In this document: positions 7,334 through 15,626 of the stretch, one piece after another
Position numbering within the stretch: the first letter of the stretch is position 1
How the letters are laid out: the number at the start of each line of letters is the position of its first letter
Notes under the pieces: model-generated
Database searches by the model: none
Told to the model about the DNA's origin: nothing
Seen by the model: the letters and a program-made list of their open reading frames with translations, nothing else
Position numbers and translations under genes: made by a program
NCBI GenBank assembly: GCA_031273805.1
Contig: JAISRE010000141.1
Coordinates: 1 to 43,439, forward strand
Source of the DNA: Synergistaceae bacterium
Lineage (GTDB): Bacteria; Synergistota; Synergistia; Synergistales; Synergistaceae
DNA length: 43,439 nucleotides
Direction of reading: 5' to 3'

Positions 7334-8298
7334 TAACTCTGCTGAAGCGCCTCTTGGGTTCGGCGGCCGTCCTGGTTGTGGTGCTCGTTCTTAACTTTTT
7401 CCTCTTCCGCATCATGCCCGGCGACCCGTTGACGGGTATAGTCGACCCCCGGTTTTCGCCGGAGGCCAAACAGCAGCTCGCAGCGCAGTGGGGCCTCGAT
7501 AGGCCGATATCGGAGCAGTTTGTGGTCTACATCAGGGAGATGCTCTCGTTCCGTTTCGGGCTGTCCATGATGACGGGTGTTCCCGTGTGGGACGAGCTGA
7601 AGAACAGAGTTCCCAACACCGTGGCGCTTCTGCTGCCGGCGCTTGTGCTGTCGTCGGCGCTCGGGCTGTGGCTCGGCGTGAAGGCTGCGTTGAGGCGGGG
7701 GTCTATCATCGAGCGCGTTGTGCTCCTGAGTGGGGCGATATCATTCTCTTTTCCGTCATTCTTCGTGCAGCTCCTGCTCCTCATGTGCTTCGCATACCTC
7801 TGGCCCATCTTTCCGCTGAGAGGGACGACCTCCATCCCGCCGCCCGCGGGTATTGCCTATTTGTTCGATTATATATGGCATATGGCCCTGCCCGTGTTCT
7901 CACTGGTTATTCTGGGTTTCGGCGGGTTTGCCCTTTATATTCGCAACATGATGGTGAAGGCAATGGGAGAGGACTACGTTCTTATGGCCCGCGCTCGCGG
8001 GCTGCCGTACAGCCGGGTCGTGTGGAATCATGCGTTTCGCGGCATCCTGCCCCCCGTTCTGACTATACTTCTGCTCTCATTGCCCGGAGTTGTCAGCGGC
8101 GCCGTCATAACCGAGACAGTATTCTCCCTCAATGGAGTCGGGCGTTTCCTGTTGGAGGCGACCAACTCGCACGATTACCCCGCCGCAGGCGCCGCGTTCT
8201 TCCTGCTCGCCCTTTTAACGGTGGCCTGCAATTTAGGAGCGGACATAATGTATGTATTGGTCGACCCCCGCGTGAGACGGGAGAGCTCGAGAGGATGA
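7330..8298 (+). CDS. Oligopeptide/dipeptide ABC transporter permease (DppB type)
   Basis: A 322-residue inner-membrane permease of the OppB/DppB family. The N-terminal helix is followed by FFLFRIMPGDPLTGIVDPRF and LAAQWGLDRPISEQFVVYI, the classic GDP and GLD motifs. About six membrane spans are visible. The cytoplasmic EAA loop that contacts the ATPases is EDYVLMARARGLPYSRVV (about residues 218-235), and the C-terminal VDPRVR is typical. Its start overlaps the stop of the binding-protein gene by 4 bases, so translation is coupled. It should pair with the product of the next gene. Confidence 0.93.
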   Translation: MITLLKRLLGSAAVLVVVLVLNFFLFRIMPGDPLTGIVDPRFSPEAKQQLAAQWGLDRPISEQFVVYIREMLSFRFGLSMMTGVPVWDELKNRVPNTVALLLPALVLSSALGLWLGVKAALRRGSIIERVVLLSGAISFSFPSFFVQLLLLMCFAYLWPIFPLRGTTSIPPPAGIAYLFDYIWHMALPVFSLVILGFGGFALYIRNMMVKAMGEDYVLMARARGLPYSRVVWNHAFRGILPPVLTILLLSLPGVVSGAVITETVFSLNGVGRFLLEATNSHDYPAAGAAFFLLALLTVACNLGADIMYVLVDPRVRRESSRG

Positions 8299-8311
8299 GG
8301 AGGGCTGTTAT

Positions 8312-9475
8312 ATGAAACGCCGACTGAGCACGATCTGTCTCGCTCTGTTGATCATTCTGGCGATAGCGGGTCCAAAGTGGCTTGGGCTCCAGGATGGCGT
8401 TCAAGCGCCGGCATACTCGAAGCCATACTGGCTTGACAGCACAGTCGCCGGTTCGTTCACACTTGACGCCAGAGACGGGGAGGAGGTTCCGCTGAGCTGG
8501 AGTTACGCGCCTCCGCTCAGAGTGACGATCACCGGGCGTCTCGACGAGGGATTTGTTCGCTGGAGGACTCCGGATGGGGATTTTATTCTTGCTGATACCC
8601 CCGGCGAGCTGGATCTCGATGCCAGAGATATTCCTTTTAAGAGGGCTATGGGAATAAGTCCCTTCGGCAATATGGCCTCAGTCCTGTTTCCGGCAGATGG
8701 AGAGTACAAGCTGGATCTCGTTGGAAGAGGGGATGTGTCAATGAAGGTGGAGGGCGGTCGATGGGGGGTACTCGGCACAGATCATCGCGGGCGCGATGTG
8801 GCGACGCTCTTCGTACGAGGTATTCGAGTGTCGCTTCTAGTGGGCATAACCGCGACGCTGATCGCTACGTTGCTCGGCATGTCGCTGGGGCTTCTCTCGG
8901 GTTATGTCGGCGGTTTGACCGATACGCTGATTATGCGCTTCGTCGATGTGCTGCTCTCCATTCCAACCCTGCCCATTTTGATGGTTTTAGCAGGTATCTG
9001 GGGCAAGGGACTCTGGAACCTGGTGTTCATACTCTCCATATTCTCGTGGATGGGGACGGCCCGCACAGTTCGCGCCATGACACTGTCGCTGCGAGATGCG
9101 CCGTGGGTCGAGGGGCTTAGGGCCATTGGCGCCAGGAGGCATTACATAATATTTCGTCATCTGGCGCCTGAGGCTCTGCCTCTTCTGCTTGCGAACGTGG
9201 CGCTTGGAGTGCCTGGGGCAATATTGGCGGAGGCCGGCCTCTCATTTCTCGGCCTATCTGACCCCCGGGTTCCATCCTGGGGACGCGCGCTTCACGAGGC
9301 TCACACATACGGCGCGTTCACCAACGGCGCATGGTGGACCATTCTCCCGGCGGGGCTGGGAATCTCCATGATATGCCTTATATTTATGGACATCGGGCGC
9401 AAACTCGAGGAGCAGGTCGACCCGCGCCTCTCCGCGGCAACCGCGCTGACGTTCCAGCGGGAGGGCGAGGAATGA
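8312..9475 (+). CDS. Oligopeptide/dipeptide ABC transporter permease (DppC type) with large exported insert
   Basis: A 387-residue inner-membrane permease of the OppC/DppC family. After one N-terminal helix (about residues 6-22), the family normally reaches the LGTDxxGRD motif after a few tens of residues. Here VLGTDHRGRDV comes only at about residue 152, so some 120 residues rich in beta-type segments are placed outside the membrane. YejE-type permeases also have a long region here, but I do not recognise this one. The EAA loop is WVEGLRAIGARRHYIIFRHL, and AGLSFLGLSDPRVPSWGR is the usual C-terminal signature. AGGAGGG lies upstream of the ATG. The stop overlaps the next gene by 4 bases. Confidence 0.9.
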   Translation: MKRRLSTICLALLIILAIAGPKWLGLQDGVQAPAYSKPYWLDSTVAGSFTLDARDGEEVPLSWSYAPPLRVTITGRLDEGFVRWRTPDGDFILADTPGELDLDARDIPFKRAMGISPFGNMASVLFPADGEYKLDLVGRGDVSMKVEGGRWGVLGTDHRGRDVATLFVRGIRVSLLVGITATLIATLLGMSLGLLSGYVGGLTDTLIMRFVDVLLSIPTLPILMVLAGIWGKGLWNLVFILSIFSWMGTARTVRAMTLSLRDAPWVEGLRAIGARRHYIIFRHLAPEALPLLLANVALGVPGAILAEAGLSFLGLSDPRVPSWGRALHEAHTYGAFTNGAWWTILPAGLGISMICLIFMDIGRKLEEQVDPRLSAATALTFQREGEE

Positions 9476-10320
9476 GTGCCTTTGGGCGAGTTGGACGAGT
9501 TGAGCGAGTTGAGCGGGCCGGACGGTCTGAAAAGATCACACTGGAGATCCAGGATCTCTCCATCACATATAGAGGTGGCGGCAAGGAGGTTTTTGCGGTA
9601 AAAAATTGCTCGTTCTCAATATCCAGAGGGGACGTCATAGGACTTGTCGGGGAATCAGGCAGCGGCAAAACCAGTGTACTTATGGCAATTCCCCGTCTGC
9701 TCCCAACGGGCACGCTGGTTCACGGGCGGATACTTTTAGGCGGCCAGGACATAACAAAGAGAGGAGAGCGCGCTATGAACGAACTGAGATGGAGTCGCGT
9801 AGCGCTTGTGCCTCAGGGAGCGATGAACTCCTTCACGCCGCATCTCACGATTGAAAGACATATCACGGAGGTGCTGAACTTTCACATGAAAATGTCGGGA
9901 CGAGACGGCAAGTCACGAGCCTCAGAGCTGATTGGGACGGTAGGGTTGGAGCGCGATATCCTTACCCGCTACGCTCACGAGCTGTCAGGCGGACAGAAAC
10001 AGCGCGCGGCGCTCGCGTTGGCTCTGGCGTGCGATCCTGATTTCCTCCTGGCGGACGAACCCACCACAGCCCTCGATGTCATAACACAAAAAGAGGTGCT
10101 GGAGACGATCTCAGGCCTGGTACGCGAGCGTGACATGGGGCTTTTGCTTGTGACTCACGACCTGCCGATCGCGGCGGGGGTCTGCGATACTCTGATAGTG
10201 ATGAAGGACGGTTCGATAGTCGAAAGAGGAAATTCCAGGCAGCTGATTATGGCCCCGAAACAGGCCTACACCTGTGAGCTTATCGAGGCCATTCGCGAGA
10301 TGGAAGGCGGACACGCATGA
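9472..10320 (+). CDS. Peptide ABC transporter ATPase (DppD type)
   Basis: A 282-residue cytoplasmic ATPase that powers the peptide permease. Walker A is GESGSGKT, the ABC signature is LSGGQKQR, Walker B and the D-loop are LLADEPTTALD, and the switch histidine is in LLVTHDL. The ATG at 9472 is chosen because it overlaps the previous stop as ATGA, as at the other junctions of this operon; an in-frame upstream extension overlaps the permease gene and is unlikely. The first 20 residues are a simple Val-Glu-Arg-Gly-rich run (GRVGRVERVERAGR) encoded by short near-repeats, which is absent from usual family members. Confidence 0.93.
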   Translation: MSAFGRVGRVERVERAGRSEKITLEIQDLSITYRGGGKEVFAVKNCSFSISRGDVIGLVGESGSGKTSVLMAIPRLLPTGTLVHGRILLGGQDITKRGERAMNELRWSRVALVPQGAMNSFTPHLTIERHITEVLNFHMKMSGRDGKSRASELIGTVGLERDILTRYAHELSGGQKQRAALALALACDPDFLLADEPTTALDVITQKEVLETISGLVRERDMGLLLVTHDLPIAAGVCDTLIVMKDGSIVERGNSRQLIMAPKQAYTCELIEAIREMEGGHA

Positions 10321-11120
10321 GCAGCGTGACAGAAAATGTGATTTTGAAAGTATGCGAGCTCGGAGTTTATTTCAAGGGACGCGGAGGATTTCTAAGTGGG
10401 TCGCGCGAGGGGGTATGGGCGCTCAAATCCGTCTCGCTCTCCCTGGAACGAGGAGAGACGCTCTCAGTGGTGGGGGAGTCCGGCAGCGGAAAGACGACGC
10501 TTTTGCGCGCTCTGCTCGGCCTTGCCGCCCCGACGACCGGGAGCGTGGATCTGTGGGGCCGCTCCCTTAACTCCATGACCGATGACGAACGTCTCCAGGC
10601 GAGGCGTCGGTGCGGCTACATACTTCAGGATCCTTACAGCTCCCTCCCGCCGACCATGACAGTGCTTGGGGCAGTTCTGGAGCCGTGGAGCGTAGTCCAC
10701 GGGTCTCTCTTTCGGGATGAGGGCGTATCTCGCGCAAAAAAACTCCTGGCGGAGCTGAAACTGCCTGAGGAGCTTTGGGGGGCGCGCGCGCGCTATTCCC
10801 TCTCGGGAGGTCAGCGCCAGAGGGTAGCAGTGGCCCGCGCGATGATCCTCGAACCGGAAATTCTGCTCTGCGACGAGCCTACCGCCATGCAGGACGTCTC
10901 GACTCGCGGGGAGGTGCTGGAGGTATTGAACCGCCGGGTCAGGGGCGGCATGTCCATGATATTGGTGACTCACGACCTGCTTTTGGCGCGCCGCGCCGCT
11001 AGTCGCGCGCTTGTGCTCTATAGGGGAGAGATTGTCGATGCCGGCGATGCCGATAGCATGTTGAGCAATCCGTCGCACGCTTACACGCGGGCGCTCCTCT
11101 CCGCCCTGCCGAGGCTGTGA
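10317..11120 (+). CDS. Peptide ABC transporter ATPase (DppF type)
   Basis: A 267-residue second ATPase of the transporter, forming a heterodimer with the product of the preceding gene. Walker A is GESGSGKTT, the Q-loop is in YILQDPYSSLPP, the signature is LSGGQRQR, and Walker B is ILLCDEPTAMQD. The D-loop is normally SALD; here leucine is replaced by glutamine (AMQD), an unusual change at the dimer interface. The ATG overlaps the previous stop by 4 bases. C-terminal NPSHAYTRALLSALP is the usual oligopeptide-ATPase tail. Confidence 0.92.
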   Translation: MSSVTENVILKVCELGVYFKGRGGFLSGSREGVWALKSVSLSLERGETLSVVGESGSGKTTLLRALLGLAAPTTGSVDLWGRSLNSMTDDERLQARRRCGYILQDPYSSLPPTMTVLGAVLEPWSVVHGSLFRDEGVSRAKKLLAELKLPEELWGARARYSLSGGQRQRVAVARAMILEPEILLCDEPTAMQDVSTRGEVLEVLNRRVRGGMSMILVTHDLLLARRAASRALVLYRGEIVDAGDADSMLSNPSHAYTRALLSALPRL

Positions 11121-11127
11121 GGAGCTT

Positions 11128-13050
11128 ATGATACTTCGCATCGCGCTTGCCCTTCTTATAGCGCTGATCCACCTGAGCCCGGGCGTGTCCGGAGCGTCCG
11201 AAAGGATACTCGAAATGAACGTGACGGCTGAGGTGAGCCGTGACGCGACTCTGTCGGTGCGTGAAAGTCTGAAGGTGCAGACGGAGGGAGTGGATATCAA
11301 GCGTGGGATAATACGCTCGTTTCCAGTCGAGTACACCGACTTGCGGGGCCGCGCGAACGAGACAGACTTTGACCTCATATCGGCGAATATTGACGGGCGC
11401 CCGACTAAGGTAAGTTTGGAGCGGGTCGGGCGAAATATAGAGATACGTCTGGGGGATCCGAACAGAACATTGAGGAAGGGTATTCATATATTCGACATAG
11501 AGTACAGGACCCTTGGCTGGGTGGCGTTCAGGGATTCTTTCGACGAGTTGTACTGGAATGTGACCGGTAACGACTGGGAGTTTCCCATAGACCGCGCGAC
11601 GTTTCGCCTGGTGCTGCCTGATGGCGCCTCCGTGCGGGACAGTGTCGCTTTTACCGGGCGCGCTGGAGCTCGCGGGAGCGGATTCAGGTTCGGTCCGGAC
11701 GGCGTCGTGGAGACTACTGACGCCCTCATGCCGGGAGAGGGACTGACGGTCTCGTTCGCGTGGGATAAGGGTTTTGTCTCAGGCGAAGCCCAGGCGGCGC
11801 GTGAGCGCAGGGAAAAAACGGCTTATGCGAACAAGGTATTGTTTTCTGTGTTCTTAATGCTGATAATTTTCGTTTACTACTTCGGCGCGTGGTATCTCTT
11901 CGGCCGCGACCCGACAAAGGGGACGGTCATACCTCTCTACACTCCGCCAAATGGGGTAGAGCCGGGTTTTGCCAAATTCCTGAAGGATATGAGATACTCC
12001 GATGATTGTCTGGCCGCGGATATAATACAGCTCGCCGTCATCGGATTCATCCGCTTCAGAGAGAGGGACGGAAGCATCGAGATCATTCCGACCGACAAGG
12101 CAGTGGGGAATAATAGTACAAAAAACATGAGAGCGCTTGGAGCTCAGTCACCGGCGCTTCACGCGATAATATCCTCCCTGATTATCGGCCCAGGCAAACA
12201 TGGGGTGTTGGTAGGAGACTGCAACGGGGACGTGTTCTACAAGATATCTAATGCCCTGAAGGCGGAATATGAGGCAAAGGGAAGGAAGTACTTTACGCTC
12301 AATACGCGGTACAGTTTAATAGGGCTCTTGCTATTCGTACCATTTGTGCCAATCCTGGCTGAGTGGACAGGAATATTTCTATCCAGGATATTTAGTTTTA
12401 TTCCACTTGGATTCACAGGCATTGTTTTTATGCTGCGATTTTTTATTGGGCTGAAAAATATTTTTGCGAGAGGTTACAGGGTGCTGAGAATAGTGTATTC
12501 GATTCTGCTTACTATTCTTGCGGGTTTTGCCGCGTTCGTCCTGTATATGTACGACATCGTTTACTGTGCCGCATTCTTCTCGGCTGTTATCATCGCTTTT
12601 TTATTCGCCAGGATAATGCCGGCCCGTACATTTGAGGGAGTTAAGGTGAACGCGGAGCTGGACGGGCTTGCAATGTACATGGGGACGGCGGAGCGCCACA
12701 GGTTGGCTATGCTTAACCCGCCGGACGAGACGCCTCGCCTCTTCGAGGCGCTGCTGCCATACGCCTTTGCGCTGGGCTGCGCCAAGACGTGGGCCGACGG
12801 ATTTGCCGATATACTGGAGAATGCCTCTTACAGACCCGAGTGGAGCGCGTCGTACGGCAATGAGACGTTCACGCATTTCTATCCCCGTCTGTCCAATGGA
12901 TTGTCGCGTGGAATAAGCGCATCGGTAGCGAGCCACTCGGACAAACCGAGGAGTTCCTCGTCAAGCGGATCATATGGCGGAGGCAGCGGTTTCGGAGGAG
13001 GCGGGCACTCCGGCGGAGGAGGTGGAGGAGGCGGCGGCAGGGGCTGGTAA
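11128..13050 (+). CDS. DUF2207-type membrane protein with glycine-rich tail
   Basis: A 640-residue protein of unknown function that matches the layout of DUF2207 predicted membrane proteins. It has a signal peptide (about 1-22), then an exported beta-rich domain to about residue 225 containing KRGIIRSFPVEYTD and GIHIFDIEYRT. One helix follows near 235-255, then a cytoplasmic domain, then further membrane helices near 390-500. The tail is almost pure Gly/Ser, ending GGGGGGGGGRGW, which is common in this family. DUF2207 proteins are often encoded near LemA proteins; two LemA genes occur elsewhere in this window but not beside it. It starts 8 bases after the ATPase gene with GAGGAG upstream, so it is probably cotranscribed with the transporter. 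Confidence 0.82.
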   Translation: MILRIALALLIALIHLSPGVSGASERILEMNVTAEVSRDATLSVRESLKVQTEGVDIKRGIIRSFPVEYTDLRGRANETDFDLISANIDGRPTKVSLERVGRNIEIRLGDPNRTLRKGIHIFDIEYRTLGWVAFRDSFDELYWNVTGNDWEFPIDRATFRLVLPDGASVRDSVAFTGRAGARGSGFRFGPDGVVETTDALMPGEGLTVSFAWDKGFVSGEAQAARERREKTAYANKVLFSVFLMLIIFVYYFGAWYLFGRDPTKGTVIPLYTPPNGVEPGFAKFLKDMRYSDDCLAADIIQLAVIGFIRFRERDGSIEIIPTDKAVGNNSTKNMRALGAQSPALHAIISSLIIGPGKHGVLVGDCNGDVFYKISNALKAEYEAKGRKYFTLNTRYSLIGLLLFVPFVPILAEWTGIFLSRIFSFIPLGFTGIVFMLRFFIGLKNIFARGYRVLRIVYSILLTILAGFAAFVLYMYDIVYCAAFFSAVIIAFLFARIMPARTFEGVKVNAELDGLAMYMGTAERHRLAMLNPPDETPRLFEALLPYAFALGCAKTWADGFADILENASYRPEWSASYGNETFTHFYPRLSNGLSRGISASVASHSDKPRSSSSSGSYGGGSGFGGGGHSGGGGGGGGGRGW

Positions 13051-13200
13051 AGCGCAGGTGAGTGTGTCTCTGTAACAAAATTATCGGAGATTTGGTTTGG
13101 GGTGCGGCGCGAGTATGGACAAGCGGGATGGATTATCATATAATCCCCTTCGTTGACCGATATACCGGTGTCATGACAAATGTCTTTGCTGTTCTGATCA

Positions 13201-13293
13201 GGAGAGGTGGCCGAGTGGTCGAAGGCGGGCGACTCGAAATCGTCTTAGCGGTGCTGAATCGCTACGTGGGTTCAAATCCCACTCTCTCCGCCA
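13201..13293 (+). tRNA. tRNA-Ser (CGA)
   Basis: A class II tRNA. The acceptor GGAGAGG pairs with TCTCTCC, followed by G and an encoded CCA. The anticodon stem GGCGA/TCGTC encloses loop CTCGAAA, so the anticodon is CGA (reads UCG). A long variable arm (TTAGCGGTGCTGAATCGCTA) and a T-arm with GGGTTCAAATCCC are present. Confidence 0.96.
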
Positions 13294-13341
13294 TGAATTT
13301 GTCAAAGTTGATTGTCATGTCATTAAAACTCCACATTGTGC

Positions 13342-13436
<95 letters not shown>

Positions 13437-13516
13437 TAGTAACAAATGAGAACCCGACTTGGGTGTTTTATCGGGAAGGTTATTATTTTTGAGTTGTGAG
13501 TAATGAGAGGCGCGAT

Positions 13517-13576
13517 CACGCACTTTTTCAAAGTACGTGACCCACCCTGTTACTTTCCAGCTATGCGGGCAAAGTA
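13517..13576. other. Two hairpins at the edge of the accessory region
   Basis: CACGCACTTT pairs with AAAGTACGTG at 13517-13539 around TTC, with one mismatch. A second, weaker pair, TACTTT (13551) with AAAGTA (13571), follows. They lie between the tRNA pair and the AT-rich ATPase gene. The 11-mer TTCAAAGTACG recurs at 43304, also inside a hairpin. Confidence 0.45.
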
Positions 13577-13652
13577 GCAGTGGGGGAACTCCGTGCGGCG
13601 GGGATAGACATTGTGTGCAGTTTTTAATTCTCGCAAATTTTGGAGGTTCCCA

Positions 13653-14831
13653 ATGTTAATACACTCTATAAAACTAACAAACTTTCTCAGCTTTGGCAGT
13701 GAGACAAAATTTGTTGATTTGTGTCCACTCAATGTAATAATTGGTTCAAACGGTTCAGGAAAGTCCAATTTTCTTGAAGCGATTGATTTTTTGAGAAATA
13801 CTCCAGATGACTTGGCAAAGCCTATTCGCGAGGGTGGCGGTGTGCAGGATTGGTTATGGAAAGGCTCTAATAATTCAAGCGGCAATACAATTGCTAATGT
13901 TGATGTTGTATTTGAGCAGCTTCGTGGAGCACAAAAACTACGGTATGTGCTGTCGTTCTATTCCGAGCAAGGGCGCTTTCGCCTTGAAGATGAACGCGTG
14001 GAAAATGAAAAAGCTATTGGAGATGAACCCGGACCATTCTTCTTTTATAGGTTTGCGGGTGGAAAACCTGTTATTAGTGTAAAGCGTGAGAGGCGTCAGT
14101 TAGAACACGAAGATGTAGACCTTAATAATTCTATTTTATCACAGCGCCGCGACCCCGAACAATATCCAGAGATAACATATCTCGCTAAAGAAATGTCCAA
14201 AATAAAGTTGTATAGAGATTGGAATTTCGGTCGATATACACCTGCAAGACTTCCACAAGCAGTTGATCTGCCAAATCAAACACTTCAGCCAGATTGTGGC
14301 AATTTAGGTCTTGTGCTTAATCAAATAAGGATGAATTCAGGAGCAAAACAGCGTTTGCTGCAAGAATTAAAATTATTTTATAATGGGTTAGAGGACTACG
14401 AAATAAATATCAACAGTAACGCTGTTCAAATTTTCTTTGCAGAGCGTGGATTAGATGCTCCCGTTCCCGCAACTCGTTTATCGGATGGTACATTACGCTA
14501 TCTGTGCCTTCTTGCAATATTATGTAACCCAGCACCGCCTCCGCTTGTTTGTATCGAAGAGCCTGAACTTGGCTTACACCCGGATGTCTTGCCAGCACTT
14601 GCAGCACTTATTAAGGAAGCGTCTGAAAAATGCCAGTTAATTGTAACGACGCATTCTGAAGTTCTTGTGGATGCTTTGACAGATACTCCGGAATCCGTTT
14701 TAGTATGTGAAAAGTCTGAACAGGGGACCACGCTGACCCGCCTAAATGCAGATGAAATAAAACCTTGGCTTGAAAAATATCGTCTTGGCGAACTTTGGGC
14801 AAGAGGTGATATTGGAGGTAATCGGTGGTAA
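13653..14831 (+). CDS. AAA family ATPase (RecF/OLD-like, AAA_21 type)
   Basis: A 392-residue ABC/SMC-like ATPase without coiled coil. It begins IHSIKLTNFLSFG, has Walker A GSNGSGKSN (about residues 31-39), signature-like RLSDGTLRYL, Walker B LVCIEEPELGLHP and the switch histidine in IVTTHSE. Such ATPases are commonly paired with a TOPRIM-like nuclease or DUF4276 protein in phage-defence or DNA-repair modules. The start of such a partner follows here but is cut short (14825). The ATG at 13653 has GGAGG 6 bases upstream. The gene is visibly more AT-rich than the operons on either side, which suggests transfer. Whether it works without its partner is unknown. Confidence 0.85.
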   Translation: MLIHSIKLTNFLSFGSETKFVDLCPLNVIIGSNGSGKSNFLEAIDFLRNTPDDLAKPIREGGGVQDWLWKGSNNSSGNTIANVDVVFEQLRGAQKLRYVLSFYSEQGRFRLEDERVENEKAIGDEPGPFFFYRFAGGKPVISVKRERRQLEHEDVDLNNSILSQRRDPEQYPEITYLAKEMSKIKLYRDWNFGRYTPARLPQAVDLPNQTLQPDCGNLGLVLNQIRMNSGAKQRLLQELKLFYNGLEDYEININSNAVQIFFAERGLDAPVPATRLSDGTLRYLCLLAILCNPAPPPLVCIEEPELGLHPDVLPALAALIKEASEKCQLIVTTHSEVLVDALTDTPESVLVCEKSEQGTTLTRLNADEIKPWLEKYRLGELWARGDIGGNRW

Positions 14832-14965
14832 AGCTGTTTGTCGAGGGTGGCGGAGATACACGCGACCTAGCCATCACCTACTTTGAGGTATTTGTGCAGA
14901 GTGCTGTTGACATATATAATAATATATGCAATATTATATTTCACAAGAGGTTATCGGAGCGATGA
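14825..14965 (+). pseudogene. 5' stump of a DUF4276-like partner gene
   Basis: GGAGG followed 6 bases later by GTG starts MVKLFVEGGGDTRDLA, the characteristic beginning of DUF4276 (TOPRIM-like) proteins. It overlaps the ATPase stop codon, as a coupled second gene would. After about 16 codons the similarity stops, and the frame runs through the AT-rich promoter region of hicA to a stop at 14963. The gene appears to have been cut by the deletion or insertion that placed hicAB here. The family call rests on few residues. Confidence 0.6.
14907..14937 (+). promoter_or_regulatory. hicAB promoter with inverted-repeat operator
   Basis: TTGACA (14907-14912) is followed by an AT-rich stretch with TATTAT at 14932. 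ATAATAT-ATGCA-ATATTAT (14919-14937) is a perfect 7-bp inverted repeat overlapping the likely -10. HicB antitoxins usually repress their own operon through such a site. Confidence 0.5.
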
Positions 14966-15156
14966 AAAATTATTCTTCAAAAGATGTCATAAAGATCATC
15001 GAGTCCAATGGCTGGCGTTTTAAGGATGCCACCGGAGACCACCATCACTTCGTGCATGACACAATCAAAGGTAAGGTAACTATACCGCATCCCGTAAAGT
15101 CGGTTCCAATTTTCATCGTAAAAATCATTGGAAAACAAACCGGGATAAAATTTTAA
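14962..15156 (+). CDS. hicA: HicA-family mRNA interferase toxin
   Basis: A 64-residue protein of the HicA double-stranded-RNA-binding-like fold. HicA toxins cut mRNA and block translation. KDVIKIIESNGW is the helix 1 signature, and GDHHHF (residues 25-30) carries the catalytic histidine of the usual GSHxxF motif. VTIPHP and the final helix IIGKQTGIKF are also conserved. The ATG at 14962 has TCGGAG upstream and gives the normal family length; an in-frame ATG at 14926 lies inside the promoter and is rejected. The partner antitoxin gene follows 18 bases downstream. Confidence 0.9.
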   Translation: MKNYSSKDVIKIIESNGWRFKDATGDHHHFVHDTIKGKVTIPHPVKSVPIFIVKIIGKQTGIKF

Positions 15157-15174
15157 CCGCTATTGGAGGAGCAA

Positions 15175-15624
15175 ATGCCAATGAAAGACAGGTACATATA
15201 CCCCGCTGCTTTTTTTTGGGACGAAGACACTGCGCAATATGGCGTTTATTGGCCCGACCTTCCTGGATGCGTTACCGTCGGCACGGATCAAGCAGAGGCT
15301 TTACGCATGGCGAAAGATGCGATGGCGTTGCATTTGTGGGGTATGGAAGATGACGGCGACGACATTCCAGAGCCTACCGAAATCAAAGACCTCGATCTTC
15401 AGGAAGGTCACATCGCAGTTCTTGTCGAAGCATTCATGCCTCCATTCAGAGAGCGCATGAATAACAAAGCCGTCACTAAAGCGGTGACTGTTCCGCGCTG
15501 GCTTGACCTTGAAGCAAAAGAGGCAAAATTGAATTACTCTCAGATTCTGCAGGATGGCCTTATGGAGCGTCTTGGCGTACAGCGCAAAGTCCCAAATCGC
15601 CGCAAAAAGAACATCGCGGTTTAA
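15175..15624 (+). CDS. hicB: HicB-family antitoxin
   Basis: A 149-residue antitoxin that neutralises HicA and represses the operon. The N-terminal degenerate RNase-H-like domain is clear: YPAAFFWDEDTAQYGVYWPD, then LPGCVTVGTDQAEALRMAKD. The C-terminal part, with VTVPRWLDLEAKEAKLNYSQ and a following helix, is a ribbon-helix-helix DNA-binding domain. The ATG at 15175 follows TTGGAGGAG by about 4 bases; the upstream TTG in the same frame lies inside that site. It converges with the Fic gene with a 2-base gap. Confidence 0.9.
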   Translation: MPMKDRYIYPAAFFWDEDTAQYGVYWPDLPGCVTVGTDQAEALRMAKDAMALHLWGMEDDGDDIPEPTEIKDLDLQEGHIAVLVEAFMPPFRERMNNKAVTKAVTVPRWLDLEAKEAKLNYSQILQDGLMERLGVQRKVPNRRKKNIAV

Positions 15625-15626
15625 CC

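Noticed and set aside
10464-11378. 304-residue minus-strand frame
   Set aside because: Antisense to the DppF-type ATPase and the start of the DUF2207-type gene, whose motifs are complete.
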